Shown: positions 46,799 through 58,307 of the stretch, one piece after another
Layout of the letters: each line of letters opens with the position of its first letter
Position numbering within the stretch: position 1 is the first letter of the stretch
Notes under the pieces: model-generated
What the model saw: only the letters and a program-made list of their open reading frames with translations
What the model was told of the DNA's origin: nothing
Database searches by the model: none
Assembly: GCA_963082875.1 (NCBI GenBank)
Contig: OY720099.1
Location: 4,712,001 to 4,776,000 of the forward strand
Length of the DNA stretch: 64,000 nt
Source: Corella eumyota
Lineage: Eukaryota > Chordata > Ascidiacea > Phlebobranchia > Corellidae
Direction of reading: 5' to 3'
Made by a program: the position numbers and the translations under genes

Positions 46799-47899
46799 AT
46801 GCCGTATGGCTCCGGAAAAGAAGAAGAACAATCTAGAAAACTTTTTATAGGTGGTTTGTCTCGAGAAACGAGTGACGAAGCGCTCAAAAGTTATTTCGAT
46901 AAATATGGAAAAATTGTAGACTGTGTGGTAATTCGCGATTCAGAATCAAAGCGCTCAAAAGGGTTTGGATTTGTAACTTATGATTTAGAAACAGAAGCCG
47001 ATGCCTGCATGAGTGAACGACCTCACAACCTAGATGGTAAATCCATCGATGTTAAACGAGCAGTTTCACGTGAAGAATCATCAAAACCTGGTGCTCATGT
47101 GCAAGTAAAGAAAATATTTATTGGTGGTGTTGAAAATGGTTGTGACGAGGATATGTTGGAGGAGTATTTTAAGCAGTTTGGAGCAATAGTCTCCTGTGCG
47201 ATTCCCGTCGACCGCAACACACAAAAAAAGAAAACTTTTGCCTTTATTACGTTCGAAGACTTTGACGTTGTAGATAAATTAGTAGCAAAGCGATACCATC
47301 AGATTACACCTAACCATTCCTGTGAAGTAAAAAAAGCTTTATCAAAAGATGAGATGGAAAGAGCTAAACAATCCATGGGTGGGAGGCATGACTATAACAA
47401 CTATGAAGAAAGAGGAGGAGGCGGACGAGACAGGGGCTGGGGAAGGGGCGGAGGAAGAGGAGGAGGAGGAGGTGGAAGAAGTGGGGGTAGGTATCAAGGT
47501 GGAGGTGGAGGCGGGGGTGGTTATGGGGATTATGGCAATGATGGTTATGCCTCATATGGCAACCAGAGCGGATATGGTGGATATGGTTCCGGGTATGGTA
47601 ATGACAATTCAAATTATGGACCAGTGCGTGGTGGTGGCCAATATGGTCAAAAATCTAGTGGTCCATATGGAGGCGGTTATGGTTCCGGTAGTGGTGGTGG
47701 TGGATATGGTGGTAACTCTTATAATGGTTCAGATGGTTATGGTGGATATGGTAATAACAATAGTGGGTATGGTGGTGGAGGAAACCATAATAGCGGATAT
47801 GGTTCAGGAAACACCAATAATAGTGGATATGGTGGATATGGTAATCAATCTAACTATGGTGGGCAGGGATCGTATGGTAATTCGGGAGGGGGGTACTAG
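46799..47899 (+). CDS. hnRNP A/B-type RNA-binding protein
   Basis: A single exon of 366 codons from ATG at 46799 (MPYGSGKEEEQSRK); the frame extends upstream but without an ATG. Two RRMs: the first with RNP2 KLFIGGLS and RNP1 SKGFGFVTY (residues ~13-90), the second with KIFIGGVE and KTFAFITF (~105-180). Spacing and the PHNLDGKSIDVKRAVSRE linker match hnRNP A1/A2B1/A3. The C-terminal ~165 residues are a low-complexity Gly/Tyr/Asn/Ser domain with RGG-like elements and many YGGYG repeats, as in phase-separating hnRNPs. It presumably shuttles between nucleus and cytoplasm and acts in splicing and mRNA handling. Which vertebrate paralogue it equals cannot be decided. Confidence 0.93.
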   Translation: MPYGSGKEEEQSRKLFIGGLSRETSDEALKSYFDKYGKIVDCVVIRDSESKRSKGFGFVTYDLETEADACMSERPHNLDGKSIDVKRAVSREESSKPGAHVQVKKIFIGGVENGCDEDMLEEYFKQFGAIVSCAIPVDRNTQKKKTFAFITFEDFDVVDKLVAKRYHQITPNHSCEVKKALSKDEMERAKQSMGGRHDYNNYEERGGGGRDRGWGRGGGRGGGGGGRSGGRYQGGGGGGGGYGDYGNDGYASYGNQSGYGGYGSGYGNDNSNYGPVRGGGQYGQKSSGPYGGGYGSGSGGGGYGGNSYNGSDGYGGYGNNNSGYGGGGNHNSGYGSGNTNNSGYGGYGNQSNYGGQGSYGNSGGGY

Positions 47900-48332
47900 G
47901 TTGATTCTGTGAACAAACCAATTTAAAATACCATTTTTTATACAAAATGCTACTATTGATTCTAAAATAACGAGAGCCAAACTTGATTACAAGAATAAAA
48001 AATGGTTTTTAAGTTCACGAACAAAAAAGATTTTGTAGTTTTTGTTCTTTGCGAGATTCTAGTTAGTTTTGAGAATTTTTTGTGATTTTAGTATTTGAAC
48101 TTTCTTTCATTCAACTTTATTTGTTTATTTTGAAAAGTAATCTATTTTATAAATATTTAAAAGGTTTTTTTTCTTTTTTATATTACTACTGCCGGCCTGA
48201 GTTTTTTTTTATAGTCAAATAGCAAAAAAAATTATTTTCATAAAAATAAATGTATAATGTACGTTGACTTTCTAAAAATTATGTGGACATTTTTTAGGCT
48301 TTTTTTGTTAATATTTTTGTTTGTTCGTTAAA
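47900..48332. other. hnRNP 3' UTR and spacer
   Basis: Contains AATAAA near 47994 and, just before RNASEH2A, an acceptor-like TTTTTTAG at 48290-48297. No separate gene. Confidence 0.5.
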
Positions 48333-51068
48333 ATGGAAATTGACACGTTTACTGCGAAAAATGATGAAAATTTTAAGTTTTATTCCAAATTGTCGGAAAA
48401 ATTAAAACAAGAACCTTGTTTGTTGGGAATTGATGAGGCAGGCAGGGGACCTGTTTTGGGTAATTCCTCATCATTTTATTTGATTAAGTATAAAATAAAC
48501 ATGCATAGTAAAACTGTTGAGTATAATTAAAAATATTTTAAATTTAAATAAAAACTTTTTAAATAAGATTTTTGTTGAAATATTGTTTTTTTGCAGTATA
48601 ACAGATTGAGATTTTTTTAAATGCATAAACAACAACATAAGACTTAATAAAAAGGTTAAATTGATATACTTATTTAAACTAATTAAAACACATTTAATCA
48701 GAAAACTACCACATTTTTTTCTATGTAATAGTAAAGCAATTCTTATGGCTAGATCAACACAGATTTTAACCTATGTTATCTTTTTTTTTTATAATTAATG
48801 CCATTATGGTTCAAATAATTTTTTTTATAGGACCAATGGTTTATGCAGCATGTTTTATACCAATCTCCTGCAAGGAAAAATTAGCCGAATTAGGATGCGA
48901 CGATTCAAAAGTTTTAAAGGAGGAACAAAGAGATAAATTATTTGAAATTTTAAACGAGGCTACGAGCGATTTTGTTGGTTGGATTATCAATATTTTATCT
49001 CCGACATTTATATCAACATCTATGTTAGGTCGGTGAGTATTTAAATATAAATGCTGAGTTAAATAAAATAAAGTTGGCTTAGGTAGTACCAAACAAAAAC
49101 TAAGAAAACTGGCAGCTTGGTGTAATAGTCAGAATACTTGTAGTGTTATAGTCAGAACACTTGCAACACTACAAGAGGTCATTGGTGCAATCCCCACTGC
49201 TCTTATGCTGTAGCGCACTTGAGTAGCACTTAATCAGCAGCATAATTATCTGGCAAATACAATCTATATTATTTGAAACTGCCAAAGGCACATCGAGACT
49301 GGGTAACAGTTGTTACTCCATGTTAAGGTCGTGAAGTCGACTTTTTCACATTAAAAATAAATATATATGAAAAAAATTTTTAAAAGTGTCTTGTTTTTAC
49401 TTGAGGCAGTTAATATTTTTGGTTGTAGTGTAAGATGATTAATTATGTTTCAATATAAGTTGTTATGCTTTTTAGAACAAAATATAATCTTAATGCAATG
49501 TCCCACGACACAGCTATGGACCTTATAAGAAGTGTTATAAAGTTCGGAGTTGATATTAAAGAAGTTTATGTTGACACTGTGGGCCCCCCTGAAACATACC
49601 AAGCAAAACTAAAGGTTGTGTTTAACTTAAATTTATGTTTTTTCGCCCTTTTTTTAAGTGTGTGTTTTATTTTTTTATTTATTTTTTGTACAAAGTCGTG
49701 TTTTGAAACTTAGTAAAAAAATAATTTCAAACACTTGCTTTTTAGAAACACTTTCCAGGAATAAAATTTACGGTCGAAAAAAAAGCTGACTCAAAATTTC
49801 CAGTTGTTAGTGCTGCCAGTATTTGTGCGAAGGTGTGTAGAGATAAAGCTGTTTCGGATTGGAAATTTCGAGAAAATGAAGATATTGATCGTAGCTATGG
49901 ATCTGGATACCCAGCAGGTAGATTTTTGTACTTTTTTATTAATATGTAAATCTTTTTATAATTAAAAGACGACAAATTTCTAATCATATTGCAAATTGTC
50001 AATTTTATCTTAGTATTCAGTGTTATTTCTAGTTTGATTTTGTTGTTAGTTTACCCAGTTTTATTGCATTTTTTTAAACCCTTTTTATATTTTGGGATAC
50101 TAAATATTTGCTAAAAAACGTTGCAACACACGAAAGAATTTGAAAGGGATTTTAGCAAATAACTTTATGCTTTCGTACTTTAAGGGTCCGCAACGCTTTT
50201 TTACTTCTTTTTTTTATGATGTTTGCAGAGTTGAACTGTTTATATTGTATAAGCGCACAAAACTATGCTTTTAATCTAAAACCAAGACAATGGTTTCAGA
50301 CTAATGTCTTTACTCTTTATTTACCGAATTTGATTGTGATGGTTTATTTTTATCATGAAAGAAATTAGCCTGAAAAAATATTTTATAATTCTGTAGAAAT
50401 TTAAAAAAAAATTAAAAATTAAAAAAAAATGTCAATTTTTTTGTGATACTTTTTACCAAATTACCTTTCTCCTTATATACAATCCAATGTTTAATTTTAT
50501 GTTGAATATTAAACTTATAATGCTAACCGATTAAGTTTTTTTTATGTTTTTTATAGATCCTAACACAAAAGCTTGGTTGAAGAAAAATTTTGATCGAATT
50601 TTTGGTTTTCCAAATTTTGTTCGCTTTAGTTGGTCAACAGGTAATTATTAAACTGTTTATAAAATTAGTTTTTTATTAAAAAATTTACAATTATTTACTC
50701 AAAATTAATAAAATTTGCTCTACAATAAGGTCGCTAAATTTTAAAAGAAAATAAAACAATAGCAATGAAAAAAAAAATTTTACATTAATTTATAAAAATG
50801 TATATATGTAATATTAAAAAAAAATCAAGTAATAAAAAAAAATAATAAAAAATTATAAAAAAATGAATAACACAAAATCTTTAAATGTATAGCAAGCAAA
50901 CTAATGGAAAGTGAAACAGTTAATGTAAAATGGCCAGATGATGAAGAAACAGAAAATGGAGATACAAATGCACCGGCAATAACCTCGTTCTTTGGTGCCA
51001 AAAAAACTGCTAACCAACGACATAAATTTTTTGTTGATAACCATCTTAAATTGGTTGATTCATTCTAA
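48333..51068 (+). CDS. RNASEH2A: Ribonuclease H2 catalytic subunit A
   Basis: Seven exons: 48333-48459, 48831-49032, 49476-49614, 49746-49917, 50557-50640, 50893-51068, with the boundary motifs continuous in frame (six introns counted as five between these six blocks). Catalytic motifs: [46 protein letters not shown] and [19 protein letters not shown]. It cuts RNA-DNA hybrids and removes single ribonucleotides with subunits B and C in the nucleus. The C-terminal tail has ITSFFG, a PCNA-interacting-peptide-like sequence, then [15 protein letters not shown] as in other animal A subunits. A poly(A) signal AATAAA is at 51105-51110. Read as six exons, the blocks sum to 900 bases, 299 residues, as for human RNASEH2A. 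Confidence 0.94.
49111..49370 (+). mobile_element. tRNA-derived SINE, RNASEH2A intron
   Basis: GGCAGCTTGGTGTAATAGTC with a short internal duplication of the head, then GGTGCAATCCCCACTGC, ATGCTGTAGCGCAC, CTTAATCAGCAGC, ATCGAGACTGGGTAAC and TCGACTTTTTCACAT. Confidence 0.8.
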
Positions 51069-51335
51069 CCAAAAATATTTAAAGCATTTGTTAACAAAAA
51101 ATTGAATAAACCTATTTTGATATGTGTTTTGTTTTTTTTTCATTAGGAAAAGTTTATCAAAACATTCTAAATAGAGTTTTTTCTGTTTCATATCATACAA
51201 AAAAAATATACAAAATTAAAATAATTTTTTTGTTTAATTTATTACTTAAAGAGTTTTTTTCCTTGTACACAAGATCTTAAGTTTTTGTATTTAGTTCAAG
51301 TTTTTAGGCTGAATTGTTGCCCCATTACTTGTTAC

Positions 51336-54300
51336 TTAAGTGATTAAGTCTGTGATGTCATCACTTTCAGATTGATCTGTGATGTCATCTCTTCCAGATT
51401 GACCTGTGATGTCATCTTTTTTAGATTGATCTGTGATGTCATCACTTTCAGATTTACCTGTGATGGCATCGTTTTTAGACTCCCCTGTGATGTCATTGCT
51501 TCCAATTTGACCCGTGATGTAATTTTTTACAGATTGACCAGTGATGTCGTGGTTTTCAGATTCCCCTGTGATGTCATCCCTTTTAGATTGACCTGTGATA
51601 TTATCGCTTTCAAGTTGACCTGTGATGTCATCCCTTTTGGATTGACCTGTGATATTATCGCTTTCAAGTTGACCTGTCATGTCATCACTTTTAAATTGAC
51701 TTGTAATGTCATCTTTTACAAGTTGATCTGTGATGAAATTGCTTTCAAGTAGTTCTATGATGTCATTAGTTTTAGATTGACCCGTGATGTCATAATTTCA
51801 GATTGATCTGGGATGTCATTGCATACAGATTGACCTGCAATGTCATCCATTTCCAATTGACTTGTGATGTCGTCATTTTTAGGTTGATTTGTAACGTCAT
51901 CATTTTCAGATTTCCCTGTGATGTCATCACTTCCAAGTTGAGTTGTGATGTCATCGCTTTTAGATTGACCTGTGATGTCTTTGCTTACAGATTGACCTGT
52001 GATTTTATCGTTTAAAGATTGACTCGTGATGTCATCGCTACCTAGTTGACTTGTGTTGTAATCGTTTAAAGATTGACCTGTGATGTCATCGTTTACAGGT
52101 TGACCTAAGATTTTATCACTTTCAGATTGACCTGTGATGTCACCACCTTTAGATTGACCCGTGATGTCATCGCTTCTAGATTGACCTGTGATATCATTGC
52201 TACCTAGTTGACCTGTGATGTCACCATTTTCAGATTGACCTGTGTTGTAATTTGTTCCAGATTGACATGTGCTGTTGTTTTTTCCAGATTGACCTGAGAC
52301 GTCATTGATTTCAAAGTAAATTGTGATGTCATCGTAACTAGATTGATCTGTGACGTCATTGTTTTCAGATTGACCTGTGACGTCATTGTTTTCAGATTGA
52401 CCTGTGTTGTCATCGCTTCCAGATTGACCTATGACGTCATTGTTTCCAGATTGACCTGTGACGTCATTGTTTCCAGATTGACCTGTGACGTCATCGTTTA
52501 CAAATTGATCTGTGATGAAATCGCTTTCAAGTTGTTCTATGACGTCATTGTTTCCAGATTGACCTGTGACGTCATTGTTTCCAGATTGACCTGTGACGTC
52601 ATTGTTTCCAGATTGACCTGTGACGTCATCGATTTCGGAGTAAATTGTATCGTCACTAAATTGACCCGTGACGTCATCGCTTTCAGATTGACCTGTGATG
52701 TTTTCGTTTCTAGATTGTTCTGTGACGTCATCGTCACTAGATTGACCTGTGACGTCATTGTTTCCAGATTGACCTGTGACGTCATTGCTTCCAGGTTGAC
52801 CTGTGACGTCATTGTTTCCAGATTGACCTGTGAAGTCATTGTTTCCAGATTGACCTGTGACGTTATTGCTTCCAGATTGATCTGTGACGTCATTGTTTCC
52901 AGATTGACCTGTGACGTTATTGCTTCCAGATTGACCTGTGACGTCATTGTTTCCAGATTGACCTGTGACGTCATTGTTTCCAGATTGACCTGTGACGTCA
53001 TCGATTTCACAGTAAATTGTATCATTATCGTTACTGGATTGACCTCTGACGTCATTGCTTCCAGGTTGACCTGTGACGTCATTAATTTCAGATTGACCTG
53101 TGTTGTCATCGCTTTCAGGTTGAACTGTGACGTCTTCGTTTTCAGATTGACCTGCGACTTCATCGATTTTAGTTTGACCTGTGACGTCATCAATTTTAGA
53201 TGGACTTGTGATGTCATCGCTTCCAGGTTGACCTGTGACGTTGTTGTTTCCAGATTGACCTGTGGCGTCATCGATTTTAGAGTAAATTGTATTGTCACTA
53301 GATTGAGCCGTGACGTCATCGCTTCCAGGTTGATTTATGACGTTTTCGTTTCTAGATTGATCTGTGACGTCATCGTCACTAGATTGATCTGTGCAGTTAT
53401 TATTAGCAGATTGAGCTGTGACTTCATCGTTTCCAGATTGACTTGTGACGTCGTCGCTTCTAGATTCTTTTGCAACGTTGTCCGTGGCCGATTTTTTGTG
53501 ATTAACTGCATTTGTTAAACTGCTTGCTGGACTGGCACTAAAAAAGCAAATCTTAATTTTCCTAACAACGATAAACTTAAATAAATACCCTTGTTTTAGA
53601 TTAATTAAATAACACAAGTCACATTAACTACAGCAAAAAAGGTAATGCATTTAACACTATTCACTCACTCCTCTTCGTTTTGTTTTTCAAGTGCATAATT
53701 TTTTCTTGTTTCCAATTTCTGTCTTAGTTCCCGCCATTCTGAACTTAAAGTGCTACGAATCTGTAGTAACCTAAACATCGTTAGATTAGAGTTAAAAGTT
53801 TTATATTAAATTAAGCTTGGTTAAGTTTTAAATTGGCAATTAAGTTAAAACTTCGTATTAAAATTTATTTAAGCTTACTAATCTACTGATTCTTTATAAA
53901 AATTCGTATCTCCTATCTCTTCGGTTTTAATGTTATTTTCCTCCTTAGTTTCGTCACTTTGAATTTTTTGAATTTCTTGTTTGAGATTCTTATTCATTTC
54001 AAGATATTCTCTAATTTCCTTTTTATACCTTTACATGTTAAAGTGTGCATGTAACAAACAGTATTTAAATTATGCTTCGCCAAAAAACTTGTAAGTATAG
54101 ACTTTCACAGTTATTTATTTAACGTATATTTTAAATTTTAATCACATTTTAGAAATAAACATTACCATTCTGCATCGTCATCAATAGGTGCCAAGGGGCG
54201 AGTTCTCGGTTCTAATATTCTTATTGTGGCTCCATCACATTCTGTTGTGTACTTTCGATCTTGAAAATAGGTGCTTATTTCAACTTTTATAGTTCGGACT

Positions 54301-54524
54301 TGTCTAAGAGCTTCTAAACATCTAAAAACGTAGAGTCTTCTGTTATCCATAGTGTACCATTTTCCATCCTTTTTCACAACTTTGATTAGTGGAAAATCAG
54401 AAATTTGCACTTTCCACCTCATGTCATCGACAGTGTCAATAACGCTATCACCACAGTAGAATGCCCAACAAATACTACTTTGGGTAAATCTTATTTCCGA
54501 AGGTCGCATGTATCTTGTCTCCAT
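51336..54524 (-). pseudogene. Array-family copy A: EIRFTQ-domain, coiled coil and giant decapeptide-repeat exon
   Basis: Same layout as copies B and C: domain exon 54166-54524 (METRYMRPSEIRFTQ, LIKVVKKDGKWYTMDNRR, LYVFRCLE), coiled-coil exon 53879-54028 (ending DTNFYKESVD), second coiled-coil exon 53669-53770 (EWRELRQKLETRK), and a last exon from 53537 down to about 51336 carrying roughly 70 units of a 30-base repeat. Two signs of decay are visible. The exon 2/3 junction reads TA|G where B has CA|G and C has GA|G, so a stop codon forms at the splice. In the last exon the frame changes near 51750-51800 and is regained by 51680. If exon 2 is translated alone, the product would be about 170 residues. 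It may therefore be a short functional protein or a dying gene. Confidence 0.6.
51342..53460 (-). repeat. 30-base coding minisatellite, copy A
   Basis: A tandem array with a period of 30 bases (some half-units), encoding D-D-V-T-G-Q-S-G-N-N and variants on the minus strand. Each unit places TGACGTCA or a one-base variant at the D-V-T codons; more than 20 perfect TGACGTCA copies lie between about 52,330 and 53,370. From about 51,340 to 52,320 most units read TGATGTCA instead. All three phases of the repeat lack stops over long stretches on one or both strands, so long open frames on the opposite strand here are shadows. Confidence 0.9.
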
Positions 54525-55416
54525 TTTTAACAATTTTTTTAAGCACTAAACAAACAACTAACATTTAATTCTCTATACCTATGAACTGTGTACTTTCATG
54601 CTATAACATATTATAAACAAAATACTTTTTAAAATCACCTTGCTTCATATACCTAAAGATAGATTGTTGTTAAAGCAAAGAATTATTTTTATCCAGTTAA
54701 CAAAGTTGATTTTCACTTTAAACTTAAATTTTTATTATTTTTAAATTTGTTACTTAATTTTTTTTTACTTATAAAAATTAGACAATCTGGGTTTTAAATC
54801 TTAAAGGTTTGGTTATTGTGCTTAACTGGTAGATTTAAAGTAAATAAGGTACTTATTATGATTTCAAATGCTTTGTTAATAACAAAGACATAAAATCCCC
54901 AACTGGGATATTTAAGTTTAAACCTATCCCATTACCTTTTAACAATAAAACATATTTCAAATATAGAAACCACACGTGTGTTTATGTATTTTATTTCAAA
55001 TAGATTATTGCAGTACTACGAATCAATATTTTAATTTAAAACACTTAAATAACATTTTTTTATAATCGAATCAAAAAATATTTTGATAAATATACTTATA
55101 TAGAACTAAACAAGCTCAGTGTGACACATCTAGCTAAACATACAAATAAAAGCAGCATAATTTTTTATGTCATTAAAATTTTAATCAGTAAGTTTTGTGT
55201 ATATACTAGATTGCGAGCAATTGATGAAAGCGTATGTTGGATATTTTAAATTAATTTTTCTCTTAAAATCGTAAAACAGTTTGCTTATTAAAAAATAATT
55301 TCTGTGAAATAATTTATTTATTTTTTGATTGGCATTTTGGGCTACAGTAAATATATAAAATTAAAATAGTTTTATTTTTAATTTTTTCTTTTGAATCTTG
55401 GACTTTTTCTTTTTTT
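54525..55416. other. Spacer between copies A and B
   Basis: AT-rich; at about 54883-54920 it holds ACATAAAATCCCCAACTGGG, which resembles sequence upstream of copies B (about 57029) and C (about 60868). Probably the duplicated promoter of copy A. Confidence 0.4.
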
Positions 55417-56857
55417 TTATTCTGTATCTTCTAGTTTCCGTTTTCTTCCACGCGTTTCATCACTAGTTGACTGGGTAATAACGTCATCATTTGTCAATTG
55501 ACTTGTGACGTCATCGTTTTTCTTTTTACTAGGGTTGCCATCATTTTTCGAACAACTTATGACGTCGTCCTCTGCCGTTGTTTTGTCGTTTACCACATTT
55601 GTTTCGTCATCACAATCTTCTTTTTGTTCGACCTGTTCATCGTTTTCTGGAATCTCGCTTAAAGAAATTTAAATATTAATTTAAAGTTTTGTATTAAATG
55701 CAATGGCTAACTATATGTTAACTGCATTTAATAAATTATTAGTTTAAAAAATGGTGGTTGTGCAATAAAACTGTCACCGTCAATACATCAAAGTGACAAA
55801 TAAACAAAATTCTGAAAGTTATTTTACAAACGAGCCACGGCGTGCCTTAATATTTTTATTGTATGTTTGTATTAAATCTATTGTGCTTTTATTGTGTATT
55901 TGCTATCACCTACCCGTTTGTATTTGCTTTTTCAGCTTCCTCTTTTTGCTTTTTTATTGTTTTCAATTCCAAATTTAATGCCTCTATTTCTGTTTTAGAT
56001 TTTTCCAGAATTTCTTTCAACCTAAAAAAATTGAATTTAAGATTTGCTTTAATAACTTTTTTTTTTTTATTTAAAATTATTGTATTTTTAAAGGTAGTGG
56101 TTTACCCTAAAAATTGTAATAAAATTATATATTTACTGATCTACTGATTCTTTGTAGAAGTTTGTATCTTTCTCTTCTTTACTCTTGTTGTCATCCTCTT
56201 CTACAGCTTGCTCTAGATTTTTAATTTCTTGTTTGAGATTTATGATTTTCTCAAAATTTGGCCTGATGTCGTTTTTTAGCCTATAACAAGGTTAACGTAT
56301 TAGTTGTTAAGTCGAAACTGTTTTAAAACACCGGTTTTGTTCAAGTTTCACATTGAACTTTTTTTAAAGATAGGGCAATTATGTATTGCCTATGCATAGA
56401 AGTACATAAAATTACAATAAACATAAACAAAAAAATATAAAAAAAAGCTTTATAATTACTTAACGGAAACCTATCTTAAATTAAATATATATTACATTTC
56501 TGCCTCGTCGCGAATGATTTCCATAGGATACGTTTTTTGTCCATATAAAAATTCTATTGTAGCTCCATCACATGTTGTACTATATTTTTTATTTTCAAAA
56601 TCGTTACTTATTCTCACTTTAATCGTTGAGATAAAATTTTTCTTTTCCAAACATCTAAAAACGTAGAGCCTTCTGTTGTCCATGCTGTACCACTTTCCAT
56701 CACGTTTTACAACTTTAATAAGATTGAATTTTTCTATTTTTCCTTCTCCACTTTGTATTTTATCAACGGCGTCATTAACCCATTCTCTGTCATAAAAATG
56801 ATGACAAATAGTCTTTTGCGTAAATCTAATTTCTGAAGGTCGCATTAATCTTGTCAT
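55417..56857 (-). CDS. Array-family copy B: EIRFTQ-domain coiled-coil protein, short tail
   Basis: Four exons: 56496-56857, 56137-56280, 55914-56021, 55417-55657; phases agree, 284 residues, no interruption. Exon 1 (~120 residues) is the shared globular domain: MRPSEIRFTQKTICHHF, FNLIKVVKRDGKWYSMDNRR, LYVFRCLEKKNF, TTCDGATIEF. The DGKWY...DNRR core resembles the GxxRxxA nucleotide/substrate loop of ParB/sulfiredoxin-like folds; this is an inference from pattern. Exons 2-3 are heptad-like coiled coil (LKQEIKNLEQAVEE, IEALNLELKTIKKQKEEAEK). The last exon has only a few relics of the decapeptide (NDDVTSQLTNDDVITQS) and ends RGRKRKLEDTE, a likely nuclear localisation signal. The ATG at 56857 is chosen because the frame upstream lacks another ATG. 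Function unknown. Confidence 0.75.
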
Positions 56858-57640
56858 ATTAAATTGTTTTGCTATATTTTTCAGTGTAGCCCATATATGC
56901 AAAGGATTGGATTTTGTATAACTAAAAGCTCAGCGCTTTTATGCAATTGCATTATTTGTAAAATGCATTGTTAAATCATATATTAAACAAACATACTCGT
57001 TAAACTATATTTGGTTTGCCATTAAATACAAAATGACGCAGATATAAAATCACCGGCGAAGAAACTAAAGCTTTCTCGACTGTTATTATAATATCAGTAC
57101 TTACATAGAAAAGCTTTAAAAAAAATTGAAATAGCATTGCATATGTAAATATTTAATTTCTGGACAATGCAAAAACAAAATTAACACAATAAAATAAATA
57201 TTTGGGTCTTTTTTCTTAAACTAACACCAAACATAATAATATTCGAAAGTACAATACTTTTTAAAGTATGCAATATATGATTATTAATTTGGTTAATATA
57301 TTTTGTCAAAAAATAACCTATTTAAAAATAAATACACGATGTAATGTCGGTTTAATTATAAATTACTCTTTACCTTATCTTTAGAAGGTAGGTTTTATTT
57401 AATAAGTTTTGTATTAAGTTATTAAGTATTTCGTTTTTTTGCGTATTTTTTTTAAATACCTAAAACCTAAGTCTTTATTTTTTTTACTTTATTGTATATA
57501 TCTTTTTGATTTGCTATATACGGCAATAACATTTTTTTGGATATAAATAAAATCAAGTTATTCGAAGGTTTTAAATAACAAAATCAATTTTTTTTTTTAA
57601 GAGGAATTTTAAATTGCGCAAATCAATGTTTTTTATAATT
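56858..57640. other. Spacer upstream of copy B
   Basis: Contains ATGACGCAGATATAAAATCA at about 57029, shared with the region upstream of copy C. Otherwise AT-rich with no gene. Confidence 0.4.
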
Positions 57641-57654
57641 TTTTTTCTTGATGT

Positions 57655-57868
57655 AAGTAAGACATTACGATCCAAACAAAGAGTAACATCAGTTACCCCA
57701 TTGTTGCCTTTGGCAGTTTAGGATTTTATTAATTATGATTGCCCCATAATTATAAGCTGCTGATTAACTGTTGGTTTAGCAGGAATTTATATAGTGCCTT
57801 AGCATGGGGCAGTAAAGGGTCGAACCAAGGACCTCGTGGTAAAGCTAAGTATTCTGACCACTGCCGGT
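57655..57868 (-). mobile_element. tRNA-derived SINE, old copy
   Basis: On the minus strand GGCAGTGGTCAGAATACTTA, GGTTCGACCCTTTACTGC, GCTAAACCAACAGTTAATCA and CAATGGGGTAACTGATGTTA are recognisable. Diverged and internally shortened. Confidence 0.7.
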
Positions 57869-58307
57869 TAAACATGTTTACCTTAAACTGGAATAAAGCA
57901 TTTTTTTAAATTTTTAATAGTTTATTGTAAGCTTTTTAATACATGTTTCAATTTGTTACAAATTTACAAAACGATTTTATATACAAATCTGAAATAATTT
58001 TCACTAATATACAAATATATAAAATAAGCGAACAGCTAGTTGAATTAAATTAAAACATTCAGCTTCTCAAAATCTCAAAAAGTAAGCTTACTTCTTAAAA
58101 TATTGTAAATTACAATTCATTAACGTATTTGTGAATTATTAAAATTGTTTTGAACCTTAAAATTCAAAACATGTAAACTTTGCCAATTAACTGTGTAAAA
58201 AGTTCTAAAACATTAAAATCGTTTTCTTAAATAATATATTTGCTTTCAGTTTTTTTAAATGGCATTTACCTTATATACAAATAAATCTAAAATCATTCGA
58301 ATAACTT

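Noticed and set aside
47349-47912. 187-codon Met/Val-rich frame overlapping the hnRNP gene
   Set aside because: Alternate-frame shadow of the Gly-rich coding repeat.
51342-53460. CRISPR-like array
   Set aside because: Units are contiguous coding repeats without distinct spacers, in an animal genome.
51372-53518. Long plus-strand frames (up to 391 codons) over the repeat array
   Set aside because: They are shadows of the 30-base minus-strand repeat; the period is a multiple of three, so stops are absent in several frames.
5180-57868. Functional tRNA genes at SINE heads
   Set aside because: A/B boxes are present but no cloverleaf with a sound acceptor stem is seen, and each is followed by the shared SINE body.
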